The notes under the pieces were generated by a model. That model saw only the letters and a program-made list of their open reading frames with translations. It searched no databases and was not told where the DNA came from. Position numbers and translations under genes: made by a program. A DNA stretch of 64,000 nucleotides from Platycnemis pennipes (taxonomy: Eukaryota; Arthropoda; Insecta; Odonata; Platycnemididae): the NCBI GenBank assembly GCA_933228895.1, contig OW121848.1:139580615-139644614 (forward strand). The letters are read 5' to 3'. This document shows, piece by piece, positions 48,781 through 60,071 of this stretch (its first letter is position 1; every line of letters starts with the position of its first letter).

Positions 48781-50960
48781 CCGTAAATAATTATAACACA
48801 TTGATCATGTTTGCTACCACCCAGTATTTCTACCAATAGAAGCATGCAAATGGCATTGATGCAATAGATAACGTAGACATGTACTTATAAAAAGAGAAGT
48901 GAACTCTATCGAATAATAAAATTTCCAAGACAATTCACACGAACCGCTAATATTACCATCCTACTATTCATTTTTAATTCCTAATATTGAATAGGATTAT
49001 CTCGGAATACTGTTTTACTTGCGGAAGAACACCGCAATCTGTAGCTGGGTCGCAATCTCGAAGCCGAGTATAGTAAACACAATTACAACACAGCTGCCAC
49101 CAAAACCATTACGACTGATTCTCCGTGATCTGATTTCCAACCTTTACTTGTGGTGAGTACTCCCTCCTTGTTCTGAAAGTGCAGAGCACGAAGAGACCAA
49201 GAGAGAGCACTAACAGCAGAGGGAGAGTTTAAACTATACGCATAATGAATGAGAGTATTTAGGGCTCAATTAAGCTGGATTAAAATTACAAGCAGAGTCA
49301 GAGTCAACCGATTAAGAATTTTGCGGAACATGTTACAGGTAAAAAATGACAATTTTTTGGGATATTTTCCGCAACGAACACTTAATATTTACCAAAGTTT
49401 TCCCTCCGACGACTCTCAAGGGGTGCATACACCAAACACGAGAATTATCTTTAATTAGTTTTTATCAATGACGGTTGACGCGGAAAATTTGATGAAATTA
49501 TTTTTTGTCAGCACAAGTATAGCCCTGAAAAGTTAGAAGACAATATCCTACAGCTGTAATATAGTCCTCTTTGCATCCTTAAATTATTAATACTCTGTCG
49601 GTGGCTAATTAAATATTACACTCTAAATTAATAATTAGGCAGTATTAGGTACTTCCTAATAATAGTACCTATAATAATACAACCTAATAATAGTAACTAC
49701 CTTAGGTAACACACACTTGCGTGGAAAAGAATCATGTTTGTAGGAAAATTCGTACTTTCAAAACAATGTAAAATAATTAAATGTCATCAATTTCAATTAA
49801 TTCAGGCATGAGGGGCGGAACAAATTCATATTGAAGTAATATTTGCCAATTTCCATTTGTTTATAAATTTACTCACTTCATTGGATACAACATCTTCGAG
49901 GGCAACTAAATATCAGACTTCGTTGCTGCAAAACAACAAAACTACTTCTCGATTTATTTCTTCCTTGTCCCTTTTCCCATCACCTTAATGATGGGAAAAG
50001 GGACAGCTCTTAGCTCTCCTCTGCTCTGTAATAGCTCTCCTTAATCCTAGGGTACTACACCAACTGGTGTGTTTTCCCGATCGGTGCCTTTCCAAAACCC
50101 CCCGAAACCCAAAGACAGGCTGTTTAACGACAGCATCGACTGACATTACGCAAAGACTTCATTGGATTACATTAACGCTGAAATTGTCTGATGATCGTCA
50201 GATATGTTGAGCATATTTTCCTCAAAGCTCTCTACCGATTTACTATAGAATATGTATTTTTAAACTGAAGTACTTATTTTCATCTTTACTGAATTCCGAG
50301 AGCAAGGAAGTCTTGAAATTTACTGACGCCAAAATATCTTAACTTTGTCACAGAATACATGATACTAATCAAGGATGCAACATCCTCGAACATCAACTTG
50401 CTCACAGTTTCCTAGCCATATCGCATAATTTTGGAATCGAACTATGGCCAATTAATTTCCAGATATGTAAAATGTAAGAAACGTTCTTGGGCCTATTAAC
50501 CTAGCAGAAAAGGGCATATATTAAATTAAAAATTGAGATAAAATTTCAGTCAAAATGTTCTGTGAATGTTCAATAATATTTTATATTCAAACAATGAAAT
50601 TAATTTGAATTTGAGGATAAAATTGAGCGTTGACTTTGAATTCTTACCATCGTTAAATAGTATATCGAAATTTGGAATTATAGCACATTTTAAGTGAAGA
50701 TGCTCCCAAGATGAATCGAAACATAATAAGCTCACATAAAATGGATTATATACATTAAGAAATATATTATTTACTCAAAAGTGAAATGATTAGAGTCAGA
50801 AACTTTCCGATTTTTAAAGGCTTTGTGGAATTCTACGAAACAATAGGCAGTGATGCCTTATCTGGATTGCCTCACCTAACTATCAACTCTTAGCCATAAC
50901 CTCTTATCTTAGCCATACAGCATAAAATGTCTGATTAATTCCATTTTATCACTTTTCAAA
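48781..50960. other. Intergenic sequence with one hairpin
   Basis: 49966-49982 (TGTCCCTTTTCCCATCA) pairs exactly with 49989-50005. Otherwise nothing was recognised. Confidence 0.45.
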
Positions 50961-51134
50961 GCATTTATAACGAATTCAAAGACCGCGAACTGGCCGCGGG
51001 AACTTTAGCGGCGCCACCCGCTGAAAATTGCACTATAGCAAGGAGTTCCACAGAGAAAAAATCATTCGAGTCCCGGTCAAGGCGAATGATTTTTTTCTCT
51101 GTGGAACTCCTTGCTATAGTGCATTTATAACGAA
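50961..51134. mobile_element. Small hairpin-bearing insertion flanked by 14-bp direct repeats
   Basis: GCATTTATAACGAA occurs at 50961-50974 and again at 51121-51134. Between them lie a GC-rich segment (CCGCGAACTGGCCGCGG..., AGCGGCGCCACCCGCT) and a 40-bp inverted repeat (51029-51068 with about 51083-51123, one-base length difference in the A/T run). The direct repeats look like a target-site duplication, but the right hairpin arm overlaps the second repeat by three bases. Confidence 0.45.
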
Positions 51135-52219
51135 GTACCCTTATTTTCTCAGCGTTTTCAAACGTTTGACAAAAGTAATCCATATGAAGTACTCCGCAGC
51201 ACCGCAGGAAAAACTATTTTCTGCTGCAAAACTGCTATTTTCGGTTATTTGGCATAGTCCTAGGTAAATATATAGAAACCTGAAGTTTCATTTAACCCCC
51301 TTTAAACTTTATAATTTTTGTAAATACAATCAAACAATGACTTTTGCAAATCCCAATTCAACAAGTCCTTGGCCTAAAAACCTTACGACAAAGTAATTTA
51401 GCTACAGAATGCAAATAAATAGAGGGGGGAGTAAAATTAAGAGTTTTATTTACTACTGCCATTATTTACATTTTTTATCGCCGTGGCCTGCGAATGTATT
51501 CATAATTTACCCGCAAAATACCTTCCTTTACTCTAAAAATAATATAATAAAAGATTATGTAAGAAAGGACTACAGATTCTCACCTAGGGAAGAAAGATTT
51601 CTCCCAGGTCCGATTGGTCACTGTTCTTCAAATGGCAGGGTCTAATATTTTTGGACTGGGCTGCAGTGGTGATGCCCTTGAGATGTCACGCAGAGGAAGT
51701 AGACCGGATCCATTGAGAGTAATGTCCCTTTGCCGCCATTTTCAGATCGATCTTCATGCACCTACTACAATAGAAGGCCATTCCTCGCTGGATATCTTTA
51801 GTTTTCTTTAACAGAAAGTATCACCCCTCCCGAGAAGGAACACGAAAAAAAAATATTTTCATGGAAATCACGAAGAAGATTCTTGAACATTACCATATTG
51901 GAAAAAAACTACATGCATCCAGCGGCTCAATATTCACGAATGTATATCGGTCAGAAAAACATTTAGTAAAAACAATAATGATCAAAAATAAGACCTTTGG
52001 CATTAGAAGCATAAATATCAAGTAAAGATTTGGAAAATGTATATATAACACTATTTATTTTAAAACGTATACTATTTTCCTTACAATAGTGAGTCTCATT
52101 ATGATGGCAAGGATTTTTCATAAAAGAAAGTTTTATAGGGACATGAGAAACCTTTAATCACCATGATTATAAACCTAGTTTTTCAAACAAGAAATATAGA
52201 TAAAGGATTTTTTAAATAT
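51135..52219. other. AT-rich intergenic sequence
   Basis: No supported feature. A short plus-strand frame at 51614-51811 is unrecognised. Confidence 0.4.
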
Positions 52220-52322
52220 TAGACTATGTGTCACGTAAACTAAAATGATATCCACCTACACTATGACTATGACACCTACACCTAGACTATGTGTGACTGT
52301 AAACTAAAATGATATCCACCTA
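52220..52322 (+). repeat. Tandem duplication of a ~40-bp unit
   Basis: TAGACTATGTGTCACGTAAA... (52220-52258) recurs at 52283-52322 with a small change in the middle. Between them a CTATGACTATGACACCTACACC spacer partly echoes the unit. Confidence 0.7.
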
Positions 52323-53039
52323 TAAACACAAAAACGGAACTGGTACAAATCAAATAAGCTCGGTCGTAGCATAGAGGGAATAAGATTAAATGGATTAAAT
52401 AACTTTGTACTACCCATTTTTAGAACTTCATTTTAACTTCAAATACGCCTTGATTCCAATGTTTAATTTCCGCGCATGGTATTGTCATGAAAATGTTGAA
52501 TTTTCTTTAGTTTAGTTTAAATTGAATTTTAAATTACATATGCATTCAAGAAAAGTACTAAGCTTTTTATCACATATACCTATACCAGTTTATCTTCCTT
52601 ACACATGTTAGAGAAATAGCACGGATACTTTTGAATTGATCTTTATTTTAAGCGTCAATATAAGTTGACGACTCTTAAAATGAAGAATGAGAATGAAGAT
52701 TATCTGTTCATACGGGGGGTAAGGGGTCAGTGACTCCAGGGAGGGACAAGGGCAGAACATGCCTATGGACCACCAAGACCGTCATGCGTGGTGAAGAGCC
52801 ACATCCTCCTCGAGGTGCCCCTGGTATCGCTGAACATGACGGATCTAGACCTGGCGGTCAATAAACAGCTCCCATCACCATGGTGCGTCTCTGTGCTAAG
52901 GGTGACCGCATCTGCGGGGCGGAGGGTAAGAAGTCACTAACAGAGAGACTCCGGATACTGGGCGACCTCCGGTTTTATTTAGCCTTACCCATGCATGCGG
53001 GGCTCTGCATGGGCGGACACCATATTTCCCTAGCTACTC

Positions 53040-56000
53040 GTGGGACCAAACATGGAACCCTCAAACAAAACTATGGAGGGCGCTGACAGGCGCACTCTTC
53101 ACATGGACTCTTGTAGTCTGTCTTCTTTCTTGGTGGATGCGATACCGGTGGAGAGCCCCGATGGGGATCCCAGTCGGGACGCTTCTTCCTTGGGAGATGC
53201 GATACCGGTGGAGAGCCCCGATGGGGATCCTAGTCGGGACGCACCCTCTACTACCTTAACCTTGCCTGTGGGGGTTCCTTCTGGGAGACCCACACATCCC
53301 AGATGCCCCTCATACCCTTCGTGGGGAGAGGAGGACGACATCCTTTTCAACCTCTCTGGGCCCACCTTCAAGGAGGCACCAAGCCTGGTCTCCCCCATGG
53401 GGGTAGAGTCTGACTCGGGAGCCCCTGTGGGTAGTGGCCTAAGGGAAGGCTCCATACCCCCTCGAAGAGAAGGAGACAAGGGAGGAAGAAGATGTGGGCG
53501 GGGCCGAACCATGGCTGGCATAGCCGTGCTTCAGGCCAACCTACAACACAGTAAGGCTGCCTCAGGGGTTCTGCAAAGGATACTCTCTGAAGGTATGGTC
53601 AAAATAGCTCTGATTCAGGAACCCTGGGCTTTTCAGGGAAGAGTCAGGGGCCTGAGCATGACAGGCGGAAAAATATATTACTGTACCACTGTTGATAGGC
53701 CTAGATCTTGTATCTATGTGAATGGGATAAGTGCTTTGCATCTATCAGAATTTACCACTAGGGATCAGACAGCAGTTCTGCTGACCCTGGGGGAAGGTGA
53801 GAACAGGAAGAGGGTGGTCATCTGCTCCTCCTACCTGCCATACGATGCACCGGCTCCTCCACCATCAAATGAGATGGAGAGGCTGGTGAGTCACTGTAAG
53901 ACCAACAAGTGGGATCTTCTGATCGGTTGTGATGCTAACTCGCACCACATTGTGTGGGGGAGTGGGAGCACCAACGGAAGGGGAGAGGCACTGTTGGAGT
54001 ATCTTATGTCTACGGAGTCACAAATACTCAATAAAGGATCACAACCTACCTTTGCAAATAGCATTAGGCAGGAGGTGATAGATATTACACTGTGCACCAG
54101 TTCTCTGCTGCACAGGATTGATGGGTGGAGAGTGTCAGGGGAGATAACTTTGTCTGACCACAGACACATACTCTTCACTCTTTTAGAATCCAATTACAGG
54201 GAAATAACATATAGAAACCCGAGGACTACCAATTGGGGACTATATCGAGAAAGGCTGGGAGCTGCCCTAGAGGGGGCACCTCAGTGCAAGTTTAGAAATG
54301 TGGATGAGGTAGATGCTGCTGTTGATTATCTACAGAGAAGCATCATCACATCCTACGAAGACAGCTGCCCCCTAAGGACCAGGAAGGAAGGGTGTAAATT
54401 ACCCTGGTGGGGAGCAGAATTAGACGGTCTCCGCAGAGAGACTAGGAAACTCTTTAATAAAGCAAAGAGGACAAGAATGCCTCGGGATTGGGAAAACTTT
54501 AAGGTTGCCCAACGGAGGTACAAAGCAGCAATCAAGCGCTGTAAAAGGGACTCATGGAGGAGCTTCTGTGAGAGCGTAGAGACTGTTCCACAGATGGCAA
54601 GACTTCATAAGATCCTATCGAAAGACTCAGAAGCGGGAGTGGGTTCTCTGCTGCTTCCCTCGGGAGACTTCACGTCTTCCGACAAGGAAGCACTAAAGCT
54701 AATGCTGGAGACCCACTTTCCAGGCTCCAGGGAGTTGAGGGAGATGCATCATGGGAGGAATCCCATCCATCCGGCTCGGACGGAATGGAGACTTTCCTCC
54801 AGCATCGTGACGTACACAGTTACAAAATGGGCAATCATGAGTTTTAGCCCCTTTAAGGCTGCTGGGGAGGATGGGGTATTTCCTGCACTCCTTCAGGAAG
54901 GGCAGGATCTGCTCCTCCTTCCAATGGTAAGAATATTTCGCTCCTGCCTGGCTTATGGATATGTTCCGAAAGCCTGGAGGGTCACCAAGGTGGTTTTCAT
55001 ACCTAAACCAGGTAAGACTGACTACACAAGAGCAGACTCCTTTCGAGGAATCAGTCTGATGTCTTTTCTACTGAAGACACTAGAAAAGATAGTGGATAGA
55101 TACATAAGGGATGGGCCATTAAGGGATCACCCCCTGCACCTGTATCAACATGCCTACCAGAAGGGAAAATCTGTGGAGACAGCGCTCCACAATCTTGTTA
55201 GCAGGATTGAGGGAGTGCTGGAACACGGAATGTACGGACTGGGGGCATTTCTTGATGTCGAGGGAGCATTTAATAACACGTCCTTCGATCAAATATGCAT
55301 TGCTGCAGGAAGACATGGTATCCATGCTCACATTGTGAGCTGGATTAGATACATGTTGGAACAAAGAACTGTAAAAGTAGTATTGAGAGACAGTTCAAAG
55401 AAGGTAGCTGTGACTCGAGGCTGCCCTCAGGGAGGAGTGTTATCTCCACTCCTCTGGAATATGGTAGTGGACAGTCTTATTTTAGAATTGAATAGGACTG
55501 GCGCATACACTCAAGGGTACGCAGATGATGTGGCTATAATCATCACTGGAAAGTACCTTGATACTGTCTCTGGACTCATGCAGAAAGCCCTGGATAAGGC
55601 AATGGGGTGGTGTGCAGAAACAGGGCTGACTGTAAATCCGGAGAAAACTAAGCTTGTATTGTTTACCAATAGAAGGAAAATGGAGGGCTTTAGACCTCCC
55701 TCTTTGCAGGGAAAGGTTTTATATCCCTCACCATCGGTCAAGTATCTTGGGGTTATTCTGGACTCCAAGCTTAACTGGGGAGAGCATTTGGAGACCAAGG
55801 CAAAGAAAGCTTGTGCCTCCTTATGGATGTGCAGGAGGACCCTTGGTAAAACATGGGGACTTCAGCCAAAAGCCATTAGATGGATTTATACGGCAGTCAT
55901 TAAACCTAGTTTCTTGTACTGCTCTATAGTTTGGTGGAAGAGAGTCCGGCTCAAAACTGCTGGGAACAAACTGAACCACCTTCAAAGATTGGCCTGTATG

Positions 56001-57155
56001 GGCATTTCAGGGGCAATGAGAACAACCCCAACTCTGGCGCTGGAAACGCTGCTGAACCTCGCTCCACTCCATGTGGAAGCTGAGGTGCAGGCAAAGACAG
56101 CGGCTTATCGTCTCAAATGTATGGGACAGTGGTATGACAAAGGAAGTTCCTATGGTCACAGACAAGTTTGGACAGAGCTCATGAAGTCGAGTCCCATTCT
56201 CGGGATGGGCAGTGATGGAATGATAGCCAGGTTCAACCAAACACCCCCCTACTTCAAAACCCACTTCCCGGATAGGGAACAGTGGGCTAGAGGAAAGGGG
56301 AAAGAACTTCATTCTGGGGCCGAGGTATGGTATACGGACGGCTCTAGGAAAGAAGGAAGAGCGGGAGCAGGAGTCTACAATTGTAGCACACCAAGGAAGC
56401 TCTCAATCCCTTTGGGAAAATATGCTACGGTGTTCCAGGCAGAGGTATATGCACTTCTGACCTGCGCGTATGCTATTAAGGAAATCGGGATGTTTAACAG
56501 ACCGATACACATATGCACGGATAGTCAGGCAGCTTTAAAGGCACTGACATCACCATGGTGCAAATCACAGCTGCTGCAGGAGTGTCGTGAGGCACTCAAT
56601 GATATAGGCAGATGCGGCAAGGTGGAACTTTTCTGGGTGCCTGGTCATGCAGGCATATCTGGAAATGAGATGGCTGATGAGCTGGCAAGGGCCGGTTCCA
56701 ACCGAGATCCGATTGGTCCAGAGCCAATCATACCTATTGCCTCGTCGGTAGGGATGGCAGAAATTAGAATGTGGGGGCTAACCCGACATTCTGAGATCTG
56801 GCGAGCTGCACCAGGCCTTAGACAGGCCAAACTACACATTGAAGAGCCTAGGCCTGGGCTTGCCAAAAGACTCCTGTCACTAAACAGGGGTCAACTACGA
56901 ACGGTAGTGGGACTCCTCACGGGGCACTACCAGGTGATGAGGCACCTGCACCTCCTGGGAATCGTAGATTCCCCTAGATGTAGGTGGTGTGAAGAAGAGG
57001 ATGAAACCACATCCCACATGTTATGCGAGTGCCCGGCGGTGATGAGGACTCGAAACAGGTACCTGGGTTCCCCATTTTTGGAACCCAGGGAGGTAAGGGA
57101 AATCCCCATCGGGGACTTGTTGGCCTTTAGCAGGGCGATCGGCCTTTATGGGTGA
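53040..57155 (+). CDS. LINE ORF2 polyprotein: endonuclease - reverse transcriptase - RNase H
   Basis: 1371 residues without interruption. Residues 1-157 are a Pro/Ser/Gly-rich leader containing a 20-residue unit repeated in tandem (DAIPVESPDGDPSRDA). From Met158 the APE-type endonuclease starts (IAVLQANLQHSK, LIQEPW, GCDANSHH, SDHRH). The reverse transcriptase shows LDVEGAF (738-744), RGCPQGGVLSPLLWN, YADD (827-830) and VKYLGVILD. RNase H shows YTDGS (Asp1100), QAEVYALL (Glu1135), CTDSQAAL (Asp1161) and PGHAGISGNEMADELA (His1203, Asp1213), so all four acidic positions and the His are present. A C-terminal CRWCEEEDETTSHMLCEC motif is a putative zinc-binding site. Presence of RNase H points to the LOA/I side of the Jockey superfamily. 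Met158 could be the native start. It mediates target-primed reverse transcription at nicked chromosomal DNA. Confidence 0.93.
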   Translation: MGPNMEPSNKTMEGADRRTLHMDSCSLSSFLVDAIPVESPDGDPSRDASSLGDAIPVESPDGDPSRDAPSTTLTLPVGVPSGRPTHPRCPSYPSWGEEDDILFNLSGPTFKEAPSLVSPMGVESDSGAPVGSGLREGSIPPRREGDKGGRRCGRGRTMAGIAVLQANLQHSKAASGVLQRILSEGMVKIALIQEPWAFQGRVRGLSMTGGKIYYCTTVDRPRSCIYVNGISALHLSEFTTRDQTAVLLTLGEGENRKRVVICSSYLPYDAPAPPPSNEMERLVSHCKTNKWDLLIGCDANSHHIVWGSGSTNGRGEALLEYLMSTESQILNKGSQPTFANSIRQEVIDITLCTSSLLHRIDGWRVSGEITLSDHRHILFTLLESNYREITYRNPRTTNWGLYRERLGAALEGAPQCKFRNVDEVDAAVDYLQRSIITSYEDSCPLRTRKEGCKLPWWGAELDGLRRETRKLFNKAKRTRMPRDWENFKVAQRRYKAAIKRCKRDSWRSFCESVETVPQMARLHKILSKDSEAGVGSLLLPSGDFTSSDKEALKLMLETHFPGSRELREMHHGRNPIHPARTEWRLSSSIVTYTVTKWAIMSFSPFKAAGEDGVFPALLQEGQDLLLLPMVRIFRSCLAYGYVPKAWRVTKVVFIPKPGKTDYTRADSFRGISLMSFLLKTLEKIVDRYIRDGPLRDHPLHLYQHAYQKGKSVETALHNLVSRIEGVLEHGMYGLGAFLDVEGAFNNTSFDQICIAAGRHGIHAHIVSWIRYMLEQRTVKVVLRDSSKKVAVTRGCPQGGVLSPLLWNMVVDSLILELNRTGAYTQGYADDVAIIITGKYLDTVSGLMQKALDKAMGWCAETGLTVNPEKTKLVLFTNRRKMEGFRPPSLQGKVLYPSPSVKYLGVILDSKLNWGEHLETKAKKACASLWMCRRTLGKTWGLQPKAIRWIYTAVIKPSFLYCSIVWWKRVRLKTAGNKLNHLQRLACMGISGAMRTTPTLALETLLNLAPLHVEAEVQAKTAAYRLKCMGQWYDKGSSYGHRQVWTELMKSSPILGMGSDGMIARFNQTPPYFKTHFPDREQWARGKGKELHSGAEVWYTDGSRKEGRAGAGVYNCSTPRKLSIPLGKYATVFQAEVYALLTCAYAIKEIGMFNRPIHICTDSQAALKALTSPWCKSQLLQECREALNDIGRCGKVELFWVPGHAGISGNEMADELARAGSNRDPIGPEPIIPIASSVGMAEIRMWGLTRHSEIWRAAPGLRQAKLHIEEPRPGLAKRLLSLNRGQLRTVVGLLTGHYQVMRHLHLLGIVDSPRCRWCEEEDETTSHMLCECPAVMRTRNRYLGSPFLEPREVREIPIGDLLAFSRAIGLYG
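53136..53255 (+). repeat. 60-bp tandem duplication inside the LINE leader
   Basis: 53136-53183 and 53196-53243 match in 47 of 48 positions at a 60-base period, keeping the frame. Confidence 0.85.
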
Positions 57156-57270
57156 CTTCTTCAAAGGGTGGTTAGCACAATGGACCAATGGGTCTAAGTG
57201 CCTCAGGGCCTCCGTTGTGAGGAACTCCACCTCTATTACAATCTATCTAATCTATCTATCTGTTCATACG

Positions 57271-57529
57271 TGGACAAAACATGTTGTTTCTGATAGTTCT
57301 GAAAATGATCCTCATTTTCAAAACTAGAAAATGCGAATAAGCTGGACAACAGTATCTTTCAAGATTTCCTTAAGGTCCTCAATATATATTTAAAAAATAA
57401 ATGAAAATAAATACCCAGATTCCCTCAATACTATGATTGAAATGGTGGAAGCCGATACTTCCAAGGAATGAAAGTAGGAGTGAAGTGGAACTCCATTTCG
57501 GGATAGGAATTAACACTTTGTACTAATTA
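57271..57529. other. Short spacer between the LINE and the TA-transposon
   Basis: AT-rich with no feature; ends in the TA that flanks the next element. Confidence 0.6.
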
Positions 57530-58229
57530 GGGGAAGTCCGTGTAATTTGGACCACCTAAATTCGATGGCATAAAGCTTATTCCAAAAGCAGCATAATTTA
57601 CAACAAACTACACTCAATAAGAATGGCAATGATAGGTTTATATTTCACTATTGTTTTAAGGTATGGAATTAAAAAATGTTTTTACGAAAATTTTGGTTGC
57701 GTGTAATTTGTACCGAGGGTGTGTAAATTGGTCCAGCTATGCGTGCAATTTGGACCTGAACCCTAAATTACGTTCTGTCATGAGAATTCTTACAAAGTAA
57801 CTTGTTTTATTTATTTTACTTATAAATTATTATAATTGATTTGCAAACAATTTATTTGATCAGTATTCTCCACTAAACATTCTATTTATGCAGGCCAAAA
57901 CTTATTAGGTAGGTATTCGTTATTTCAGCAATATATGTTAACAAAAAATTAAACGGTCAATGAATATATTAGAAACTTAACTAATAGTTTTCTTTGGCTG
58001 ATGGTACACATTTAGATTGAGCTTTTAGTAGCTTAAAGGCAGCTATCACAGTAATTATATTTCTCATTACTTAGATATGCACATTCTACTCCTTGTACTT
58101 TTCATACTGTATCCAACCATTTTCTCAAGAGTCCCCACAAACAAGACTCGTAGCCTTTTTAACAATGAGTTTTCGATTCATTTACCAAAAATTTATACTT
58201 CGTTGTAAATAGTCTTCTCCATTTATTAC

Positions 58230-58300
58230 TAACCCTAGAAGGACCTGAGTCGGAAGACATCATTACTGAATGCTTATAAGGGGTCCTGGTTAAAACAACC
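58230..58300 (-). pseudogene. Remnant of a pogo-like transposase C-terminus
   Basis: One short minus-strand stretch, VVLTRTPYKHSVMMSSDSGP, with stops on both sides. The assignment rests on the LTxTPYK motif common near the end of pogo/Tigger/CENP-B-like transposases and on its place inside a TA-flanked TIR element. Confidence 0.35.
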
Positions 58301-58511
58301 GGAGATGCACATTACGCTCTCTTTACTTTTACCACGGACCCTCAGATGAAGTTGAAGGAAGTGGAGTAATTTTCTCAACAGGGTTAAATCGTTCATTCAT
58401 TGAATCTTTCTGTTGGGTTTCAGGATTAAATGCACGGTATGAATTTTTAGTTTCCTTTGCCGCAGATTCCTCGCCCATTCTAGCCTCATCTTAAAGTAGA
58501 AATCTTATAGG

Positions 58512-58895
58512 TCATCTTCATCATCATCAGTCAATCAGAATCCTGAGATTAGTTTGACGCAGCTCTCCACTCAATTCTCCTATCAGGCAACATCTTCATA
58601 TATTCGTATTTCTTCTCTTACACTCTTTTACATCCTTCATCACTTATTCTACAAATCACACACAAGGCCATTCTTCCCATACACTTGTCCTTCGACGTTT
58701 CTCTTCATCAGGACATCATGCCTCATTATGTAGCCGATTAAGTTGACCCATCCTCTTCTTAGTGTTTTCATAAGACCTCTTTTCTCCCACTCTTCTGAGG
58801 ACTTTCTCGTTACTTACTCGGTCAATCCATTTAATCTTCAATATTCTTCTGTAGCACAACATTTCAATCTTCTTGATGCCTATAATATTTTCAAA
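58512..58895 (-). mobile_element. 5'-truncated LINE fragment nested in the DNA transposon
   Basis: On the minus strand EMLCYRRILKIKWIDRVSNE and VLRRVGEKRS are the conserved C-terminus of the arthropod endonuclease-reverse transcriptase LINE group. Frame-shifted HDVLMKRNVEGQVYGKNG and then a 3' end with GAGAGCTGCGTCAAACT and a (GAT)n tail at 58512-58525 follow. Heavily truncated and decayed. Confidence 0.65.
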
Positions 58896-60071
58896 GAAAG
58901 CAAAGAATCTATTCACCACGGCTTGGTTAAACCCCCAATCACCTGCCGACGATGTTGGCTTGGATTAGAATTAGCCGGGGTTCACGTGTCATAAATCCCG
59001 AAAACCACTCTTTTACAGCTAATTTGCTCGCACAATCGAAGCGAGTTTTCCACTTATTTCGCTCAACAATTTCACAAGCAAACTTCACTACTCCACTCCG
59101 GGTCAAAATTGAACAATCACATGCTGAGATATTTATTGTGAAAATGATTCAATCGATTCATAAAACTTGTAAATGTTGATTTGGAAATATTTTATAAATA
59201 TTAATCACCGCTCCTATAGCAAAACCCGAGTAGTGACGTAATTTCTTTCGTCAATTAATACAAAATAATACCTTTTTAAATACCTTCACAAAAGCTTAGC
59301 ATGCCTTTGGAAGAGTGGAAAAACAGGGGAAAAGGCATTTTATAATAGTTTTTTAACAAAACTACTTCTTCATGGGTTTATTAAATACATTTTGGCTACA
59401 TTTTCTAGTACTGTTCAGTTAAAAAGGTTTCATGAAGCAAACAAAAATTTTCCGGCTTGTCTCTCAGCCGATGGGGTGGGGTTTAGGTAGTCTGGGTCGA
59501 GTAAATATTATTTGGGAATGAAGCAGTGACGAGGTAAACTCAGAAAACAATTCCTGACACAGAATTGTTAAATAGGAACTTTTAAATAGAAATATTTTAC
59601 TGTAGGAGAAGAAGTAATATGGTGGAAACGCATTAATAATGCATGTCCGTGTAATTTGGACGGGTCCAAAATACACGCTCTTCGGTGATCCAAAATACAC
59701 GATAAGGAACAAAATCATAAGTGACTCAATTTCACAGAAGTACCTTGAGATACTTTTAAGAGACTTAATTGGCACTTTGTATAGCAGATGTGTTATGATA
59801 AGAGAGCAGCAATTCCTGTATTTCAACTAGTAAAAGTAACTTTGTAATTCGCTATCACCTTAGGAGGAAAAATTACATCGATGCCCACGATTTTGCTCAT
59901 TTCGCCTTTATGCCTCAAGCACTCGAGCTTGATTGATGAAATTTGATACTAAGGCATTTCAAAGATACTTCCTAACGATATTGTATCAAAAATGTTGCTA
60001 CCCCTAATGAATACAAAGTAAAGCTATCGGTCCGAATTACACGCTGGCCCAAATTACACGGACTTCCCCTA

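Larger units (their letters stand above)
52701..57270 (+). mobile_element. Recent LOA/I-like non-LTR retrotransposon insertion with 14-bp target duplication
   Basis: TATCTGTTCATACG stands at 52701-52714 and again at 57257-57270, bracketing 4542 bp (52715-57256). The left end starts GGGGGTAAGGGG and the right end finishes in a short ATCTA-type repeat instead of poly-A, as in several Jockey/I-superfamily LINEs. A single intact frame (53040-57155) fills most of it. About 325 bp precede that frame and no Gag-like ORF1 with zinc knuckles is present, so the copy is either 5'-truncated inside ORF1 or belongs to a one-ORF family. The exact TSD and intact frame point to young age. Confidence 0.88.
57530..60069. 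mobile_element. TA-flanked DNA transposon with 21-bp perfect TIRs, probably pogo group, non-autonomous now
   Basis: GGGGAAGTCCGTGTAATTTG... at 57530-57550 is the exact inverse of 60049-60069, and each end abuts TA. The TIR core GTGTAATTTGGACC recurs near the ends in both orientations (about 57701, 57721, 57744, 59648, 59670, 59689, 60029), as expected for transposase-binding subterminal repeats. On the minus strand near 58230-58300 a fragment reads VVLTRTPYKHSVMMSSDSGP, resembling the LTSTPYKN tail of pogo/Tigger transposases. No intact transposase frame remains. Confidence 0.75.

Noticed and set aside
58690..58715. CTGATGAAGAGAAACGTCG on the minus strand looks like another hammerhead-like core
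   Set aside because: There is no stem II between the boxes, and the sequence is explained as LINE coding remnant.
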